Below, in pieces: positions 8,683-17,895 of a stretch of DNA of 64,000 nucleotides. The stretch is from the NCBI GenBank assembly GCA_945888515.1, contig CAMDAD010000013.1, positions 1 to 64,000 on the forward strand. The letters run 5' to 3'. The first letter of the stretch is position 1. Each line of letters starts with the position of its first letter. A model generated the notes under the pieces. That model worked only from the letters and a program-made list of their open reading frames with translations. It did no database searches and was not told where the DNA came from. A program made the position numbers and the translations under genes. This stretch comes from Akkermansia muciniphila. Its GTDB lineage: Bacteria > Verrucomicrobiota > Verrucomicrobiia > Verrucomicrobiales > Akkermansiaceae.

Positions 8683-10692
8683 ATGAAATTACCCCAATCC
8701 CTTGCGACCCTCTTGCTTGCCTCGATGCTCAGTTTTCTCTCACATGGCGCAGAGAGCAATCATAAAAATACGATAGATCCGAAAAAAACGATTGAAGCAA
8801 TATCTTCACAACAATATGAAAATACGACAGACCGTGAGCAGGCCATCATTCGTGCGGCGCTGGCTGACCTTGAGGCTGTCAAGCGTAGCCCATCTCCGAT
8901 GACCGGATGGACGGCGCAGTTGCTATTGAAATCTGGACGCAAAGAAGAAGGTTTGGCCATCGTTCGCAGCTACATGGCTGAGCGGATCAAAGAGGCTAAG
9001 GGGCGCATCGCCCATATGGAAAAGCAAAAACGCGAGGGAACATACAAACCGCTACTTTTGGCGAATGGCATGGAGTGGGGCGAACCACACGTCAATGGAT
9101 TCGGACTCTGGTCTATGATTCAAGTATATCTTCGCTACCACTCTCTCATGGACGATGCGCTCAAAGCGGATTTCGAGTGGTTGTTTACGAAAAACACAAG
9201 CTGGTTCGGCAGCACGGGAAATTTATCATTTCTCATTCCTCTCAATCTTTATCTAACGGAAAACACATGGGATCCCACCTTGCTGCCGCAGAATGGTCGC
9301 TACGGCGCGCGCGGCGAGGCGGCAGTAAAAATGTTTCACAAACGCATCGACTATACGGCAAGAAGAGGCTCGCCCGAGTTCGCCTCGCGTCCTTACATGC
9401 TCTACAACGTCGGAACCTTATTGAGTTTCGACAATTCGTTCACGGACAAAGAACTCGCGAGGCGAGCGAAGATGGCGTATGAGATGTCGATCGCCCATGC
9501 CGCAGGAACATGGCTCAAAGGCAACTGGGCAACGCCTGCCGGGCGAAGCTACCCCGGGTATCTCACGCAAGCTCCCAGTTCAGGGGCTGATCTGTTGTGG
9601 GCTTACTTCGGAGGTAAGACGCCGAAACTCGGAGGAAACACATCCGCAGTATTTGCTGTCGCCGAGCCCTGGCGCCCGCATCCGCTCATTGTGAAGGCGG
9701 CGACGGATCGCACCAAGGCTTATGTGCATCGCTCGCGTTTTGACGGAGATCGGCATTTCCAAACATCCTTCATCAATCAAAGCTACGCGCTATTCAGCAC
9801 GGCCATCACTCATCCTGCCACCGGAAGAAAAACAGCGATCTGGGGGCAGACCTATCCCTATGGCGTGATGTTCGATCAGCCCGATACGACAAAGGCAAGT
9901 ATTTGCTGGATGACTGTTCCGTGTTTCGATGACAAGCCGCTCACCAACTACACGCAGGGCGTGCAAAGCCGTTTTTGCGAGTATCTTCAACACCGTGGCT
10001 CCCTTTTGATGGTGTGCCATGATTTGAAAAATCCCACGCACCGACCGAAAGTGCGTGCAGACATCAAAGGGCATCAACCATACACCACAGACGCTTGGTA
10101 TGCTCTGGTCTATGTGCCCTTCGGTTATCAGGCGATGATCAATGATAGCCAATCGAGCGGTCGTGTGTATCTTGATTATGGCAGTGTGCTGATCGCCATT
10201 ACAGCGAGTCAAAAATTCCATTGGGATCCTGCAGCGAAAGTGTTTTCAGGGAAAGGTGGATTGCATCCGCAAGATTCAGAATTTCGGGTCTTTGGCGATC
10301 ATGTCGCTGTTGCCATGGAGACCGCTCACCCTGCAGAATTTACGGGTGATTCTCCCGCACAACGATTAGCGCAGTTCAAAGCGATGATAGAGAAAAAAAC
10401 AGCCATCCAATTGACGACTACGTCAGATCCCGCAATGACGTCGACGATGCTGGCGCGGGGTAGCTACGTAGACCGCTTTGGTGCGCGGCTGGATAAAACC
10501 TTTCAAGGCGACGCCATGGTCAACGGGCGTGTCATCGATTATGCCACATGGCCCCTGGTAGATAACCCTTGGATCCATCAGGAGTGGGAAGGCAACATGC
10601 GGATTTCCGACGGTGTCACAGAGCGAATCTATGACCTGTCCGATTGGACAATCACGGAAAGAAAAGTAGCGACCGAAAAGCTAACCAAATGA
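8683..10692 (+). CDS. Secreted protein of unknown function, candidate polysaccharide-active enzyme
   Basis: I do not recognise a family for this 669-residue protein. It has a signal peptide (about 1-22). Residues about 30-330 look mostly alpha-helical, with regularly spaced aromatic and glycine-rich turns as in an alpha/alpha toroid. Residues about 340-640 look beta-rich. That helical-plus-sheet layout is shared by several polysaccharide lyase and hydrolase families, but no catalytic motif can be assigned. It lies between a sulfatase and a GH-A glycosidase in a secreted polysaccharide-degradation run, so a lyase or hydrolase role is inferred only from shape and context. Confidence 0.75.
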   Translation: MKLPQSLATLLLASMLSFLSHGAESNHKNTIDPKKTIEAISSQQYENTTDREQAIIRAALADLEAVKRSPSPMTGWTAQLLLKSGRKEEGLAIVRSYMAERIKEAKGRIAHMEKQKREGTYKPLLLANGMEWGEPHVNGFGLWSMIQVYLRYHSLMDDALKADFEWLFTKNTSWFGSTGNLSFLIPLNLYLTENTWDPTLLPQNGRYGARGEAAVKMFHKRIDYTARRGSPEFASRPYMLYNVGTLLSFDNSFTDKELARRAKMAYEMSIAHAAGTWLKGNWATPAGRSYPGYLTQAPSSGADLLWAYFGGKTPKLGGNTSAVFAVAEPWRPHPLIVKAATDRTKAYVHRSRFDGDRHFQTSFINQSYALFSTAITHPATGRKTAIWGQTYPYGVMFDQPDTTKASICWMTVPCFDDKPLTNYTQGVQSRFCEYLQHRGSLLMVCHDLKNPTHRPKVRADIKGHQPYTTDAWYALVYVPFGYQAMINDSQSSGRVYLDYGSVLIAITASQKFHWDPAAKVFSGKGGLHPQDSEFRVFGDHVAVAMETAHPAEFTGDSPAQRLAQFKAMIEKKTAIQLTTTSDPAMTSTMLARGSYVDRFGARLDKTFQGDAMVNGRVIDYATWPLVDNPWIHQEWEGNMRISDGVTERIYDLSDWTITERKVATEKLTK

Positions 10693-10767
10693 ATGAAAAA
10701 TGGCGCAGCCATGAGCCATGGCAAACATGAAAGATCATATCGTTGTCTCCTGTATGTTCCCCTACCC

Positions 10768-12186
10768 ATGAACTGGCTATTTCCCAAGGCACTGAGAAAT
10801 CGACGCTCTCTGACCTCGGTTGCCACTGGGCTCTTGGTGGGATTATCATCACTGGCATGGGGGCAGAACTCGGCACGCAACGTGGATGTGGCAAGCAAGC
10901 CGGGTGGCAAATGGACGTCAATGAAGACACAAAGCGTCGCTGACATTTCCACTGCGCGCCCTTTCCCTGTCGATGAGAATCTCAATCGCTATGGGGGAAT
11001 GACTCAGCGCAAGGAGAAAACAACTGGGTTTTTTCATACGGCAAAAATTGATGGCCGCTGGTGGTTGATCGATCCTGAGGGATGCCTGTTTGTGCATCGG
11101 GCGGTCAATTCCGTTAGCATCTTACGCCCTTCTGCGGCTCAGGCTGCATGGAAAAAACAATTTGCGAGCGAATTGGCATGGGCAGAGCAGACCACTGCGA
11201 TGCTGCGAAGCCATGGCTTCAACGGCCTGGGAGCGTGGTCGGATACGGAAAAATTGCGTTCGGTGTCTCATCCGCTGGCCTACACTCGAATCTGGAACTT
11301 CATGTCGGCATATGGTAAAAAACGTGGCGGCATCTATCAGAAATCCGGACATACAGGTTATCCGAGCGATTGTATTTTTGTCTTTGATCCTGAGTTCGAG
11401 TCTTTTTGTGAGGAGCATGCGAAGCAATTGGCAAAAGACAAAAATGACCCTTATCTGCTAGGGCATTTTTCCGATAACGAGCTACCTCTGCGCGAAGATG
11501 CCCTGAAGCGCTATCTCTCGCTGCCCGCGTCCGATCACGGGCATCGGGCCGCGCTACAATGGCTTCGCGCCAGAAACGGCAAGGATGCGGAGGCTAAAAA
11601 CATCGAATCATCGGACTGCGCGGCCTTTCTGGAATTCATGGCAGAGCGCTACTTCCGCATAGTAGGCGCAGCGATCAAACGCCATGATCCGAATCATTTG
11701 TATCTTGGTGCCCGCTTCCACGGCAGTGCATTGCGACTGCCAGAACTCTTTCGCGCCGCGGGGAAAATGGTAGATGTGGTATCGGTGAATTACTACCATG
11801 CTTGGACGCCAGATCCAAAACGCATGGCGATGTGGGCCAAAGAAGCGGGGAAGCCATTTCTCATTACGGAGTGGTATGCTAAAGCAGAGGACTCTGGCAT
11901 GGGCAATACCAGCGGTGCGGGTTGGCTAGTGAAAACCCAGCGCGATCGCGGGCTGTTTTATGAAAATTTCACGTTAGGTTTGTTGGCATCGAAACATTGC
12001 GTGGGCTGGCACTGGTTTAAGTATATTGATAACGACCCTACTGATACTCGCGCAGATCCCTCAAACAAAGACTCGAATAAAGGGATCCTAAATAACCGTT
12101 ACGCTCCTTATACTCCAGTGCTGGACTCGATGAAATTGCTGAACCTGCGCGCATACGGGCTGATTGATCATTTTGCAAAAGATTGA
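10768..12186 (+). CDS. Secreted GH-A clan glycoside hydrolase, agarase/GH50-like
   Basis: From the ATG at 10768 the 472-residue product begins with a signal peptide ending near LAWGQ. A DGRWWLIDPEG segment, seen near the start of agarase-like TIM-barrel glycosidases, follows. A DNEL motif supplies the probable acid/base Glu238 and TEWY the probable nucleophile Glu368, the spacing expected of clan GH-A. The open frame extends to an ATG at 10693 touching the previous stop; that start would put 25 extra residues before the signal peptide. The match to agarase-like enzymes is by motif, so family and substrate need profile confirmation. Confidence 0.75.
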   Translation: MNWLFPKALRNRRSLTSVATGLLVGLSSLAWGQNSARNVDVASKPGGKWTSMKTQSVADISTARPFPVDENLNRYGGMTQRKEKTTGFFHTAKIDGRWWLIDPEGCLFVHRAVNSVSILRPSAAQAAWKKQFASELAWAEQTTAMLRSHGFNGLGAWSDTEKLRSVSHPLAYTRIWNFMSAYGKKRGGIYQKSGHTGYPSDCIFVFDPEFESFCEEHAKQLAKDKNDPYLLGHFSDNELPLREDALKRYLSLPASDHGHRAALQWLRARNGKDAEAKNIESSDCAAFLEFMAERYFRIVGAAIKRHDPNHLYLGARFHGSALRLPELFRAAGKMVDVVSVNYYHAWTPDPKRMAMWAKEAGKPFLITEWYAKAEDSGMGNTSGAGWLVKTQRDRGLFYENFTLGLLASKHCVGWHWFKYIDNDPTDTRADPSNKDSNKGILNNRYAPYTPVLDSMKLLNLRAYGLIDHFAKD

Positions 12187-12360
12187 TACGGACCTGTCAT
12201 TCGCTGCGTATTTTTTCCAATGAGTGAATGGAACCTATCATTATCACGCTCAAGTCGTCCACGCACGGCCTGCCTGCTTTTTTGCATGAAGTCCGCAACA
12301 CGCGCGTGTCGCACTCTTTTTTCGTCGCATCGTCGGCGCGAACGCACGAAACAGAGTGTG

Positions 12361-13932
12361 ATGAACGTAACGCTTCTTCTGACTTTGGTTTTTTGCTGGA
12401 TGAGCCACGCGGTGAATCGACCAAATATTTTACTACTCTTCGCCGATGATTTGGGCCGCTACGCTTCTGCTTACTCGGATCCAGCGCAACCATCGCCGAA
12501 CGATATCATTCGTACACCAGTGTTTGATCGCATGGCGCGCGAAGGTGTCTTGTTCCAGCACGCTTTTGTCGCAGTCCCTTCCTGCACCCCTTCACGCGCG
12601 GCCCTTGTCACGGGCAGATATTTTTTCCGTAACGGATCGCATTCCCAGTTGCATTCCCCGTGGCAGAAAAACGCGGCACCTGATCCATTTGAGAAAATCA
12701 AGGCTCTACCGCTTATCTTGCGTGATGGAGGCTATCACATCGGTCACAGCCTCAAGTTGCACATGCGCGATAGCATCATCGGCGGTAAAGGAAACCTCTA
12801 CAACAGCGCGGGACAAAAGATCAACGAATACTCCGAGATTCTGACCAAAACCACCGACAAGGAAGCGGCCAAAAAACAAATTTTTAACGAGGTGAAAGCC
12901 AATTTCCGCAATTTCCTCGCCAAACGCCAAAAGGATCAACCGTTCTATTATTCGTTCAATCCCACGAATACGCACCGCAAGTGGGTGCAAGGTTCTGGCA
13001 AGGCGCTGTGGGGCTTGAACCCAGATGATCTGAAAGGAAAAATGCCACCCGTCATGCCCGATGTGCCAGAAATCCGAGAAGACTTGGCCGATTACCTCGG
13101 TGAAGCGATGGCATTCGATGCTGCTTGTGGCGTCCTGATCGAAATCCTTGAACAATCCGGGGAGCTCGACAACACCATCGTCGTGATCTCCGGTGATCAC
13201 GGCGTGCCTGGGTTTCCCCGCGGTAAAACCAACGTGCACGATCTCGGCTCGGAAGTTTTGCTCTCGATTCGTTGGCCGAAAAAAATCGTATCTCATCGGG
13301 TCGTCAAAGTCCCTGTCTCTCTCATTGATCTGACACCAACTTTTCTTGATGCAGTGGGTCTGACATCGCCCGATGATCCTAACGGACAAAGTCTTTTACC
13401 TGCACTGATCAAAGGCGGTGACGACCGCAAACTACGCGGCTGGGCACTGATTGGTCGCGAGCGCCATGCTGGCAGCGCGCGCGCCGGAGAATTGCCGTAT
13501 CCCGTTCGGGCTCTGCGCACGCCTGACTTTCTCTACGTGAAAAATTTCAAACCCGACCGCTGGCCCATGGGTGATCCTTTTCAAGTCACCGACTCCTCCG
13601 AGCCAAACTATGAGTCATTGACGAATCATACTTACGCTGCGTTTCCTGACATGGACATGTCCCCCACCAAGGCCTGGCTAGTGAAACATCGTAAGGATGC
13701 CGGCATGGCACCATTCATTGACTTTGCTTGGGGCAAACGTCCCGGGGAAGAGCTCTACGACCTAAGCACCGATCCGCACCAAACCAAAAACCTAGCCAGC
13801 GATCCAGCCTACGCCGCCACGCTGAAACAGCTGCGTGAGCAACTCATGAGCGAGCTCAAGGTGAATGCGGATCCGCGTCTCGCTGACGATGCCTTTGATC
13901 GCTCACCCTACCATGCCAAAGAACATAGATGA
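12361..13932 (+). CDS. Secreted type I sulfatase
   Basis: This 523-residue sulfatase has a short signal peptide (about 1-17), the metal motif FADDLG, and CTPSR with Cys75 as the predicted formylglycine. A second metal-site region, SGDHG, follows. A longer open frame begins at 12220, but its extra 47 residues have no signal-peptide character, so the ATG at 12361 is chosen. The protein is longer than the sulfatase at 7309 and diverges strongly from it, so the two are not a recent duplication. It probably acts on a different sulfate position of the same polymer. Confidence 0.92.
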   Translation: MNVTLLLTLVFCWMSHAVNRPNILLLFADDLGRYASAYSDPAQPSPNDIIRTPVFDRMAREGVLFQHAFVAVPSCTPSRAALVTGRYFFRNGSHSQLHSPWQKNAAPDPFEKIKALPLILRDGGYHIGHSLKLHMRDSIIGGKGNLYNSAGQKINEYSEILTKTTDKEAAKKQIFNEVKANFRNFLAKRQKDQPFYYSFNPTNTHRKWVQGSGKALWGLNPDDLKGKMPPVMPDVPEIREDLADYLGEAMAFDAACGVLIEILEQSGELDNTIVVISGDHGVPGFPRGKTNVHDLGSEVLLSIRWPKKIVSHRVVKVPVSLIDLTPTFLDAVGLTSPDDPNGQSLLPALIKGGDDRKLRGWALIGRERHAGSARAGELPYPVRALRTPDFLYVKNFKPDRWPMGDPFQVTDSSEPNYESLTNHTYAAFPDMDMSPTKAWLVKHRKDAGMAPFIDFAWGKRPGEELYDLSTDPHQTKNLASDPAYAATLKQLREQLMSELKVNADPRLADDAFDRSPYHAKEHR

Positions 13933-13973
13933 TCCATCCATCGCTTGCTTTCTCACTCTAGCAAAAAACTATC

Positions 13974-15425
13974 GTGCCCGCTCTCGCCGCCTGCCTATTC
14001 CTATTTACTGCCGCGCTTTTTCTTCCTGCAAATGCCGCGCCGAAGCATACCAACATCATACTGATCTTTGCCGATGACCTCGGCTGGAATGATGTCGGCT
14101 ACAATGATGATGGCGATTTCATCGAGACACCGCATCTCGACAAGCTCGCCAGCGAGGGCATGGTATTCACCAATGCCTACTCTGCCATGGGAAACTGCGC
14201 ACCCTCTCGCGCCTGCCTGCTTTCCGGAAACTATAGCCCTCGTCATGGTGTCTACGCCGTGGGTCATACCGAGCGCGGACAAAAAAACCTCATGCGGCTC
14301 AAGCCGATTCCTAATGTGGGAGGTCTCACCAAAGAACACGTTACCTTTGCCGATGAGTTAAAAGCCGCAGGCTACACGACGGGTATTTTTGGCAAATGGC
14401 ACTTCGACGCTAACCCTAATGAATTGGGTTTTGATGTCGCCCCTAAGCCGCCCATACCGGGCTGGAATCCCAAGCATCTCGAATCCACAGGCAAGGAAGA
14501 CCCCAAGGGCATCTACTCGATGACAGAGGCAGCCTGTGCGTTCATGGAACAAAACAAGGATAAACCTTTTCTGCTTTATGTGCCACACAACGCCATTCAC
14601 GTCGCCTTGCAAGCACGTAAGTCCACATTGGATCGCTTTACTGCGAAAAAGCCTGACCTCCGCCAACGCAGCGCTGTCTACGGCGCTTGCGTCTATGATC
14701 TTGATGACGGAATTGGTGTCTTGATGAAAAAACTAAAAGACCTTGGTTTGGATGAAAACACGATGGTTGTGTTTACTTCTGACAATGGCGCCACGCAGAA
14801 ATCATCGCAAGAACCACTCCGCGGCAGCAAAGGTGGCTATTACGAAGGTGGCATCCGCGAACCCATGATCATACGCTGGCCCGGCAAAGTAAAACCGAGC
14901 ACCAAGTGCGACATTCCCGTAATAAATATCGATCTCTTCCCCACTTTCCTTGCTGTGGCAGGAGCAAAATCGAAAAAAAGGCTCGATGGCGAAAGTCTGT
15001 TGCCCCTGTTGACAGAAGAAAGCCCACTGAAACGACAATCGATCTTTTGGCATTTCCCAGGTTACATTGATGACCCAGTCAATCGCGGACGCGAATTCGA
15101 TGTCCGTACCGGCTTTCGCTCTCGTCCTGTCTCCGTAATCCGAAAAGGTGACTGGAAGCTGCATCTTTTCCTCGAAGAATGGCAACTTGATGGCGGCCGT
15201 GAAAAGCTTGCGACCAACAATGCAACGGAGCTGTATGATTTGGGAAAAGACATCGGTGAACGAGAGAATCTATCTAGCAAAAATACGGCGAAACGTGACG
15301 AGTTGTTAGACGAATTGCTCGCTTGGCACAAAGCCACTCACGCTAAGATTCCGCATATTCCGAATCCACAATTTGACCCTAAGGCCAATTTTCGCAGCGA
15401 GACCCGGAACGAAAAACCACATTGA
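13974..15425 (+). CDS. Secreted type I sulfatase
   Basis: The 483-residue product starts at GTG 13974 with a hydrophobic signal peptide ending near NAAP. It has the FADDLG metal motif, CAPSR with Cys75 as the predicted formylglycine, GKWHF, and SDNGATQ further on. The alanine after the cysteine is allowed in the C-x-P-x-R signature. It lies 41 bases after the previous sulfatase on the same strand. The late EEWQLDGGREK region and the C-terminal tail are typical of sulfatases with endogenous polysaccharide substrates. Confidence 0.92.
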   Translation: MPALAACLFLFTAALFLPANAAPKHTNIILIFADDLGWNDVGYNDDGDFIETPHLDKLASEGMVFTNAYSAMGNCAPSRACLLSGNYSPRHGVYAVGHTERGQKNLMRLKPIPNVGGLTKEHVTFADELKAAGYTTGIFGKWHFDANPNELGFDVAPKPPIPGWNPKHLESTGKEDPKGIYSMTEAACAFMEQNKDKPFLLYVPHNAIHVALQARKSTLDRFTAKKPDLRQRSAVYGACVYDLDDGIGVLMKKLKDLGLDENTMVVFTSDNGATQKSSQEPLRGSKGGYYEGGIREPMIIRWPGKVKPSTKCDIPVINIDLFPTFLAVAGAKSKKRLDGESLLPLLTEESPLKRQSIFWHFPGYIDDPVNRGREFDVRTGFRSRPVSVIRKGDWKLHLFLEEWQLDGGREKLATNNATELYDLGKDIGERENLSSKNTAKRDELLDELLAWHKATHAKIPHIPNPQFDPKANFRSETRNEKPH

Positions 15426-15530
15426 TTCACCATGGGTCATTCGGTTTTGCGAAAATTGTAGTTTCATTCGCTAGCCTTTCGGATCTCTCACTGACAGACG
15501 TCAAATATCGCGCGCGTAAAGGTGGCTATG

Positions 15531-16346
15531 ATGCGCTTTTTTCTCTTATGCTTATTGATCTTAAGCTCGCACTTTGCCAATTCCGCTCCACCACTTTATC
15601 CGTTTCAAAATTCTGTTCGCTCTCTCAGCGTGGATGAAGGAGTGACGCTAATCAAGGAACTTGGATATCCCGGTATTGGTTCGGTTTACCCGCAAGACTT
15701 AGCGGCATACCAAGCGGCATGCAGCAAAACTGGGCTCAAGGTTTTTAGTATTTATTGCAGCGCAAAAGTTCATAGCACTGGTTACACTTACGATGCTAAG
15801 ATCAGCAAAGCCATTGCGCTTCTGAAAGGTACAGATGCGATTGTCGAACTCAATGTGCAGCGCGGTGACGATCCGCTGGAGGCACACGCGATAGCCTTGG
15901 TGAAACAAGTGGCTGCTGATGCAAAGGCTGCTGGACTTAGAGTAATTCTTTATCCTCACACGAATGATTACATCGAACGCATTGACCACGCGCTGCGTAT
16001 CGCCAAGGCTACCGGATGCGACAATGTGGGCATTGCTTTCAATCTTTGTCATTTCCTTAAAGTCCAACCCAAGGATAATCTCACGGAAATAGTATGTGAG
16101 GCAAAGGATAGACTCTGGAGCGTCAGTCTTTGCGGTGCCGATATCGATGGTAACGATTGGAACACACTGATCAGACCGCTCGATGAGGGAACTTTCGATC
16201 AAACTAAATTCCTGAGCTTACTCAGAAAGCAAGGCTACGACGGTGCCATTGGTCTGCAATGCTTCGGTATCCGCTTAGCTCCGCGTCAGCACCTTAGCCG
16301 TTCATTACATGCATGGGAAAAACTGCACTCTAAAAAGACGTTCTGA
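15531..16346 (+). CDS. Secreted sugar isomerase/epimerase-like TIM-barrel protein
   Basis: The 271-residue product has a clear signal peptide (about 1-19, cleaved near NSAP) and then the alternating strands and helices of the xylose-isomerase-like / AP-endonuclease-2 superfamily. Examples are a KELGYPGIGSVYP start, a VILYPHTN strand and a conserved IAFNLCH histidine segment. Such domains bind a metal and act on sugars or inositols. The start at 15531 follows an AAAGGTGG ribosome-binding site; ATG 15528 and GTG 15522 are alternatives. It ends the sulfatase run and may process a released sugar in the periplasm, which is inference. Confidence 0.75.
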   Translation: MRFFLLCLLILSSHFANSAPPLYPFQNSVRSLSVDEGVTLIKELGYPGIGSVYPQDLAAYQAACSKTGLKVFSIYCSAKVHSTGYTYDAKISKAIALLKGTDAIVELNVQRGDDPLEAHAIALVKQVAADAKAAGLRVILYPHTNDYIERIDHALRIAKATGCDNVGIAFNLCHFLKVQPKDNLTEIVCEAKDRLWSVSLCGADIDGNDWNTLIRPLDEGTFDQTKFLSLLRKQGYDGAIGLQCFGIRLAPRQHLSRSLHAWEKLHSKKTF

Positions 16347-16401
16347 AGTTTGATTTGCAAATGTCACGACTAAACGAGCGTGTGTCTGTCTAGCCATACA
16401 C

Positions 16402-16776
16402 TCACATGACGAACCAATCGCCCGATGGAATTTTTGTTAGGCATTCTGTGGGTAACCGATACTGCCAAGCCCAGCATTCGAATTGTTGTTTTGTTCGTAT
16501 GCTTACGACGATTCTAATGCGCTCGTATTCATGACCTTCGAAATCGTCTAGTTGACGCAACGTATCGTCAGGAACCGTATATAACTCCCCAATGATTGTC
16601 GTTCCTGTGGTCCGATCAAAAATGGCACCAGGATACCAGTCAACTCGATAAAGGTGTCCCAGAGTCGTAGCGCAATCGACGAACTCCGCTTTTTCCATTC
16701 GCCAAGCATTGCTTCCATCTTGTCGCAAGGTTCCATAAACAAACACTGATTCGCTTTTTATCGTTTCTTCATGCAT
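16402..16776 (-). CDS. Gamma-glutamylcyclotransferase-like (GGCT/AIG2) protein
   Basis: This 124-residue protein starts, after a short lead, with VFVYGTLRQDG, the signature of the GGCT-like fold. It continues with a PGAIFD loop, a GELYTVPDDTLRQLDDFEG segment and a YERIRIVV strand. Family members cleave gamma-glutamyl amines or peptides by cyclisation through an acidic residue; the glutamates in the DDFEGHEYER stretch are candidates. The bacterial YtfP-type function is not firmly known. It faces the sulfatase run tail-to-tail. Confidence 0.8.
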   Translation of the reverse strand: MHEETIKSESVFVYGTLRQDGSNAWRMEKAEFVDCATTLGHLYRVDWYPGAIFDRTTGTTIIGELYTVPDDTLRQLDDFEGHEYERIRIVVSIRTKQQFECWAWQYRLPTECLTKIPSGDWFVM

Positions 16777-16801
16777 GCACTGTGAACAAATCGTTTTATT
16801 T

Positions 16802-17015
16802 GGGGAATAACTTAAGAATATCTCTGTAACAAGTGGAAAGCGTTGACCTTGGTCAAGCTCATGCTGATTCTATAAGCGACGAATTCACAACTTATTCATC
16901 CCATGGAACGCTTTTGCAGCAAGTGGGGAACACCGTTTTTCGGAGTTTATTCACATGAAGAAGAAGATGAATTTAGTTTATTATTTTAAAAAGAATTCTT
17001 AGAGCGTGTGAATAA
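16802..17015. other. Candidate replication origin: DnaA-box cluster around an AT-rich stretch
   Basis: The gene-free region 16777-17163 contains TTATTCACA (16947-16955, plus) and TGTGAATAA (17007-17015, the same box on the minus strand), both exact matches to the DnaA consensus TTATNCACA. Three 7-of-9 matches lie upstream: 16802-16810 on the minus strand, and 16881-16889 and 16892-16900 on the plus strand. Between the two perfect boxes, 16956-17000 is about 80 percent A+T and could act as an unwinding element. Two perfect parS sites and mnmG lie within 5 kb. Function as oriC is inference. Confidence 0.45.
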
Positions 17016-17105
17016 TAAAGCCACGGAGCCATTTTCGTTTCGCCAGGGAGAGATGCAGTGGCCAATCACGCTAATAGAGATTTTCCCAACGACACGTTCG
17101 GAAAC

Positions 17106-17137
17106 AAAAACCGCCTGCTTCGTCAAAAGAGGCGGTT
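17106..17137 (-). terminator. Rho-independent terminator of rplU-rpmA
   Basis: Arms AACCGCCT (17109-17116) and AGGCGGTT (17130-17137) form an eight-base stem. Read on the minus strand, the last arm runs into a TTTTT tract (17110-17106). It sits 27 bases past the rpmA stop and is well placed to end the operon. Confidence 0.8.
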
Positions 17138-17163
17138 GAGTGGATCAGATGGTAGGCTTGTTA

Positions 17164-17412
17164 TCAGTTGGCAGCCACTACGTTGACGCGTGTGCCATCT
17201 TTGTCGAAAAGCACTCTACCATCGCTCAGGGCGAACAAGGTGTGGTCCTTGCCCATCCCTACGTTCGTGCCAGCGGTCCAGCGAGTGCCACGCTGACGGA
17301 TGATGATGTTTCCCGCGATAACAGCTTGGCTGCCGAATTTTTTCACACCAAGGCGCTTGCTGCGCGAGTCGCGTCCGTTTTTAACTGATCCTTGTCCTTT
17401 TTTATGGGCCAT
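17164..17412 (-). CDS. rpmA: 50S ribosomal protein bL27
   Basis: The 82-residue protein begins MAHKKGQGS and has the [19 protein letters not shown] and [13 protein letters not shown] segments that define bL27. It lies near the peptidyl transferase centre and its N-terminus contacts the tRNA acceptor end. No N-terminal propeptide is present. It follows rplU by 27 bases, the conserved order. Confidence 0.97.
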   Translation of the reverse strand: MAHKKGQGSVKNGRDSRSKRLGVKKFGSQAVIAGNIIIRQRGTRWTAGTNVGMGKDHTLFALSDGRVLFDKDGTRVNVVAAN

Positions 17413-17439
17413 AACAAATGAGTGGTTAAGAAGTGTAAA

Positions 17440-17751
17440 TTAGGCGTTGATGCCGGTGATTTCGAGTTTGGTGAGATGACGGCGGAAACCGATTTTCTTG
17501 TGGAATCCTTTGCGACGCTTGAATTTAAAAGCCACACCTTTGTCACCGCGAAATTGTTCTACGACTTTGGCAGTGACAGAGGCACCAGCTACCGTCGGAG
17601 TTCCAACAGTCACGGATGCGCCTTCGCCTACCAAAAGGACGTCGAATTTGGTTTCACTGCCGACTTCGAGTGCGAGTTTTTCCACATCGATTTTATCGCC
17701 TTGTTGGACGCGGTATTGTTTACCGCCTGTTTTGATGACTGCGTAGCCCAT
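17440..17751 (-). CDS. rplU: 50S ribosomal protein bL21
   Basis: The 103-residue product begins [15 protein letters not shown], the standard bL21 opening, and ends with the [17 protein letters not shown] basic segment that binds 23S rRNA. A longer open frame reaches 17817, but homology starts at the ATG at 17751. It heads the rplU-rpmA operon, which ends at the terminator at 17106-17137. A stem-loop lies in its upstream region (17795-17814). Confidence 0.96.
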   Translation of the reverse strand: MGYAVIKTGGKQYRVQQGDKIDVEKLALEVGSETKFDVLLVGEGASVTVGTPTVAGASVTAKVVEQFRGDKGVAFKFKRRKGFHKKIGFRRHLTKLEITGINA

Positions 17752-17794
17752 GATCGTTAGAAGGTTATGCTCTTGCGAGCGGGGGCGAAGTTCA

Positions 17795-17826
17795 CCACAA
17801 AAGAAACTTTGTGGCAAGTTTTTTTT
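17795..17826. repeat. Inverted repeat with T-tract between rplU and tsaE
   Basis: CCACAAA (17795-17801) and TTTGTGG (17808-17814) form a perfect seven-base stem with a six-base loop; on the plus strand an eight-base T-run follows (17819-17826). On the minus strand the same stem lies in the probable rplU leader, 44 bases before the start. Because no plus-strand gene ends here, a leader structure is more likely than a terminator. Some bacteria have an L21 leader RNA, but no match is claimed. Confidence 0.4.
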
Positions 17827-17895
17827 GAAAAAATATTCGTGGCTTTTTATCGCAATGACCTAGTCTCTCATGCTATCGTGCATCTGCAACAGATC

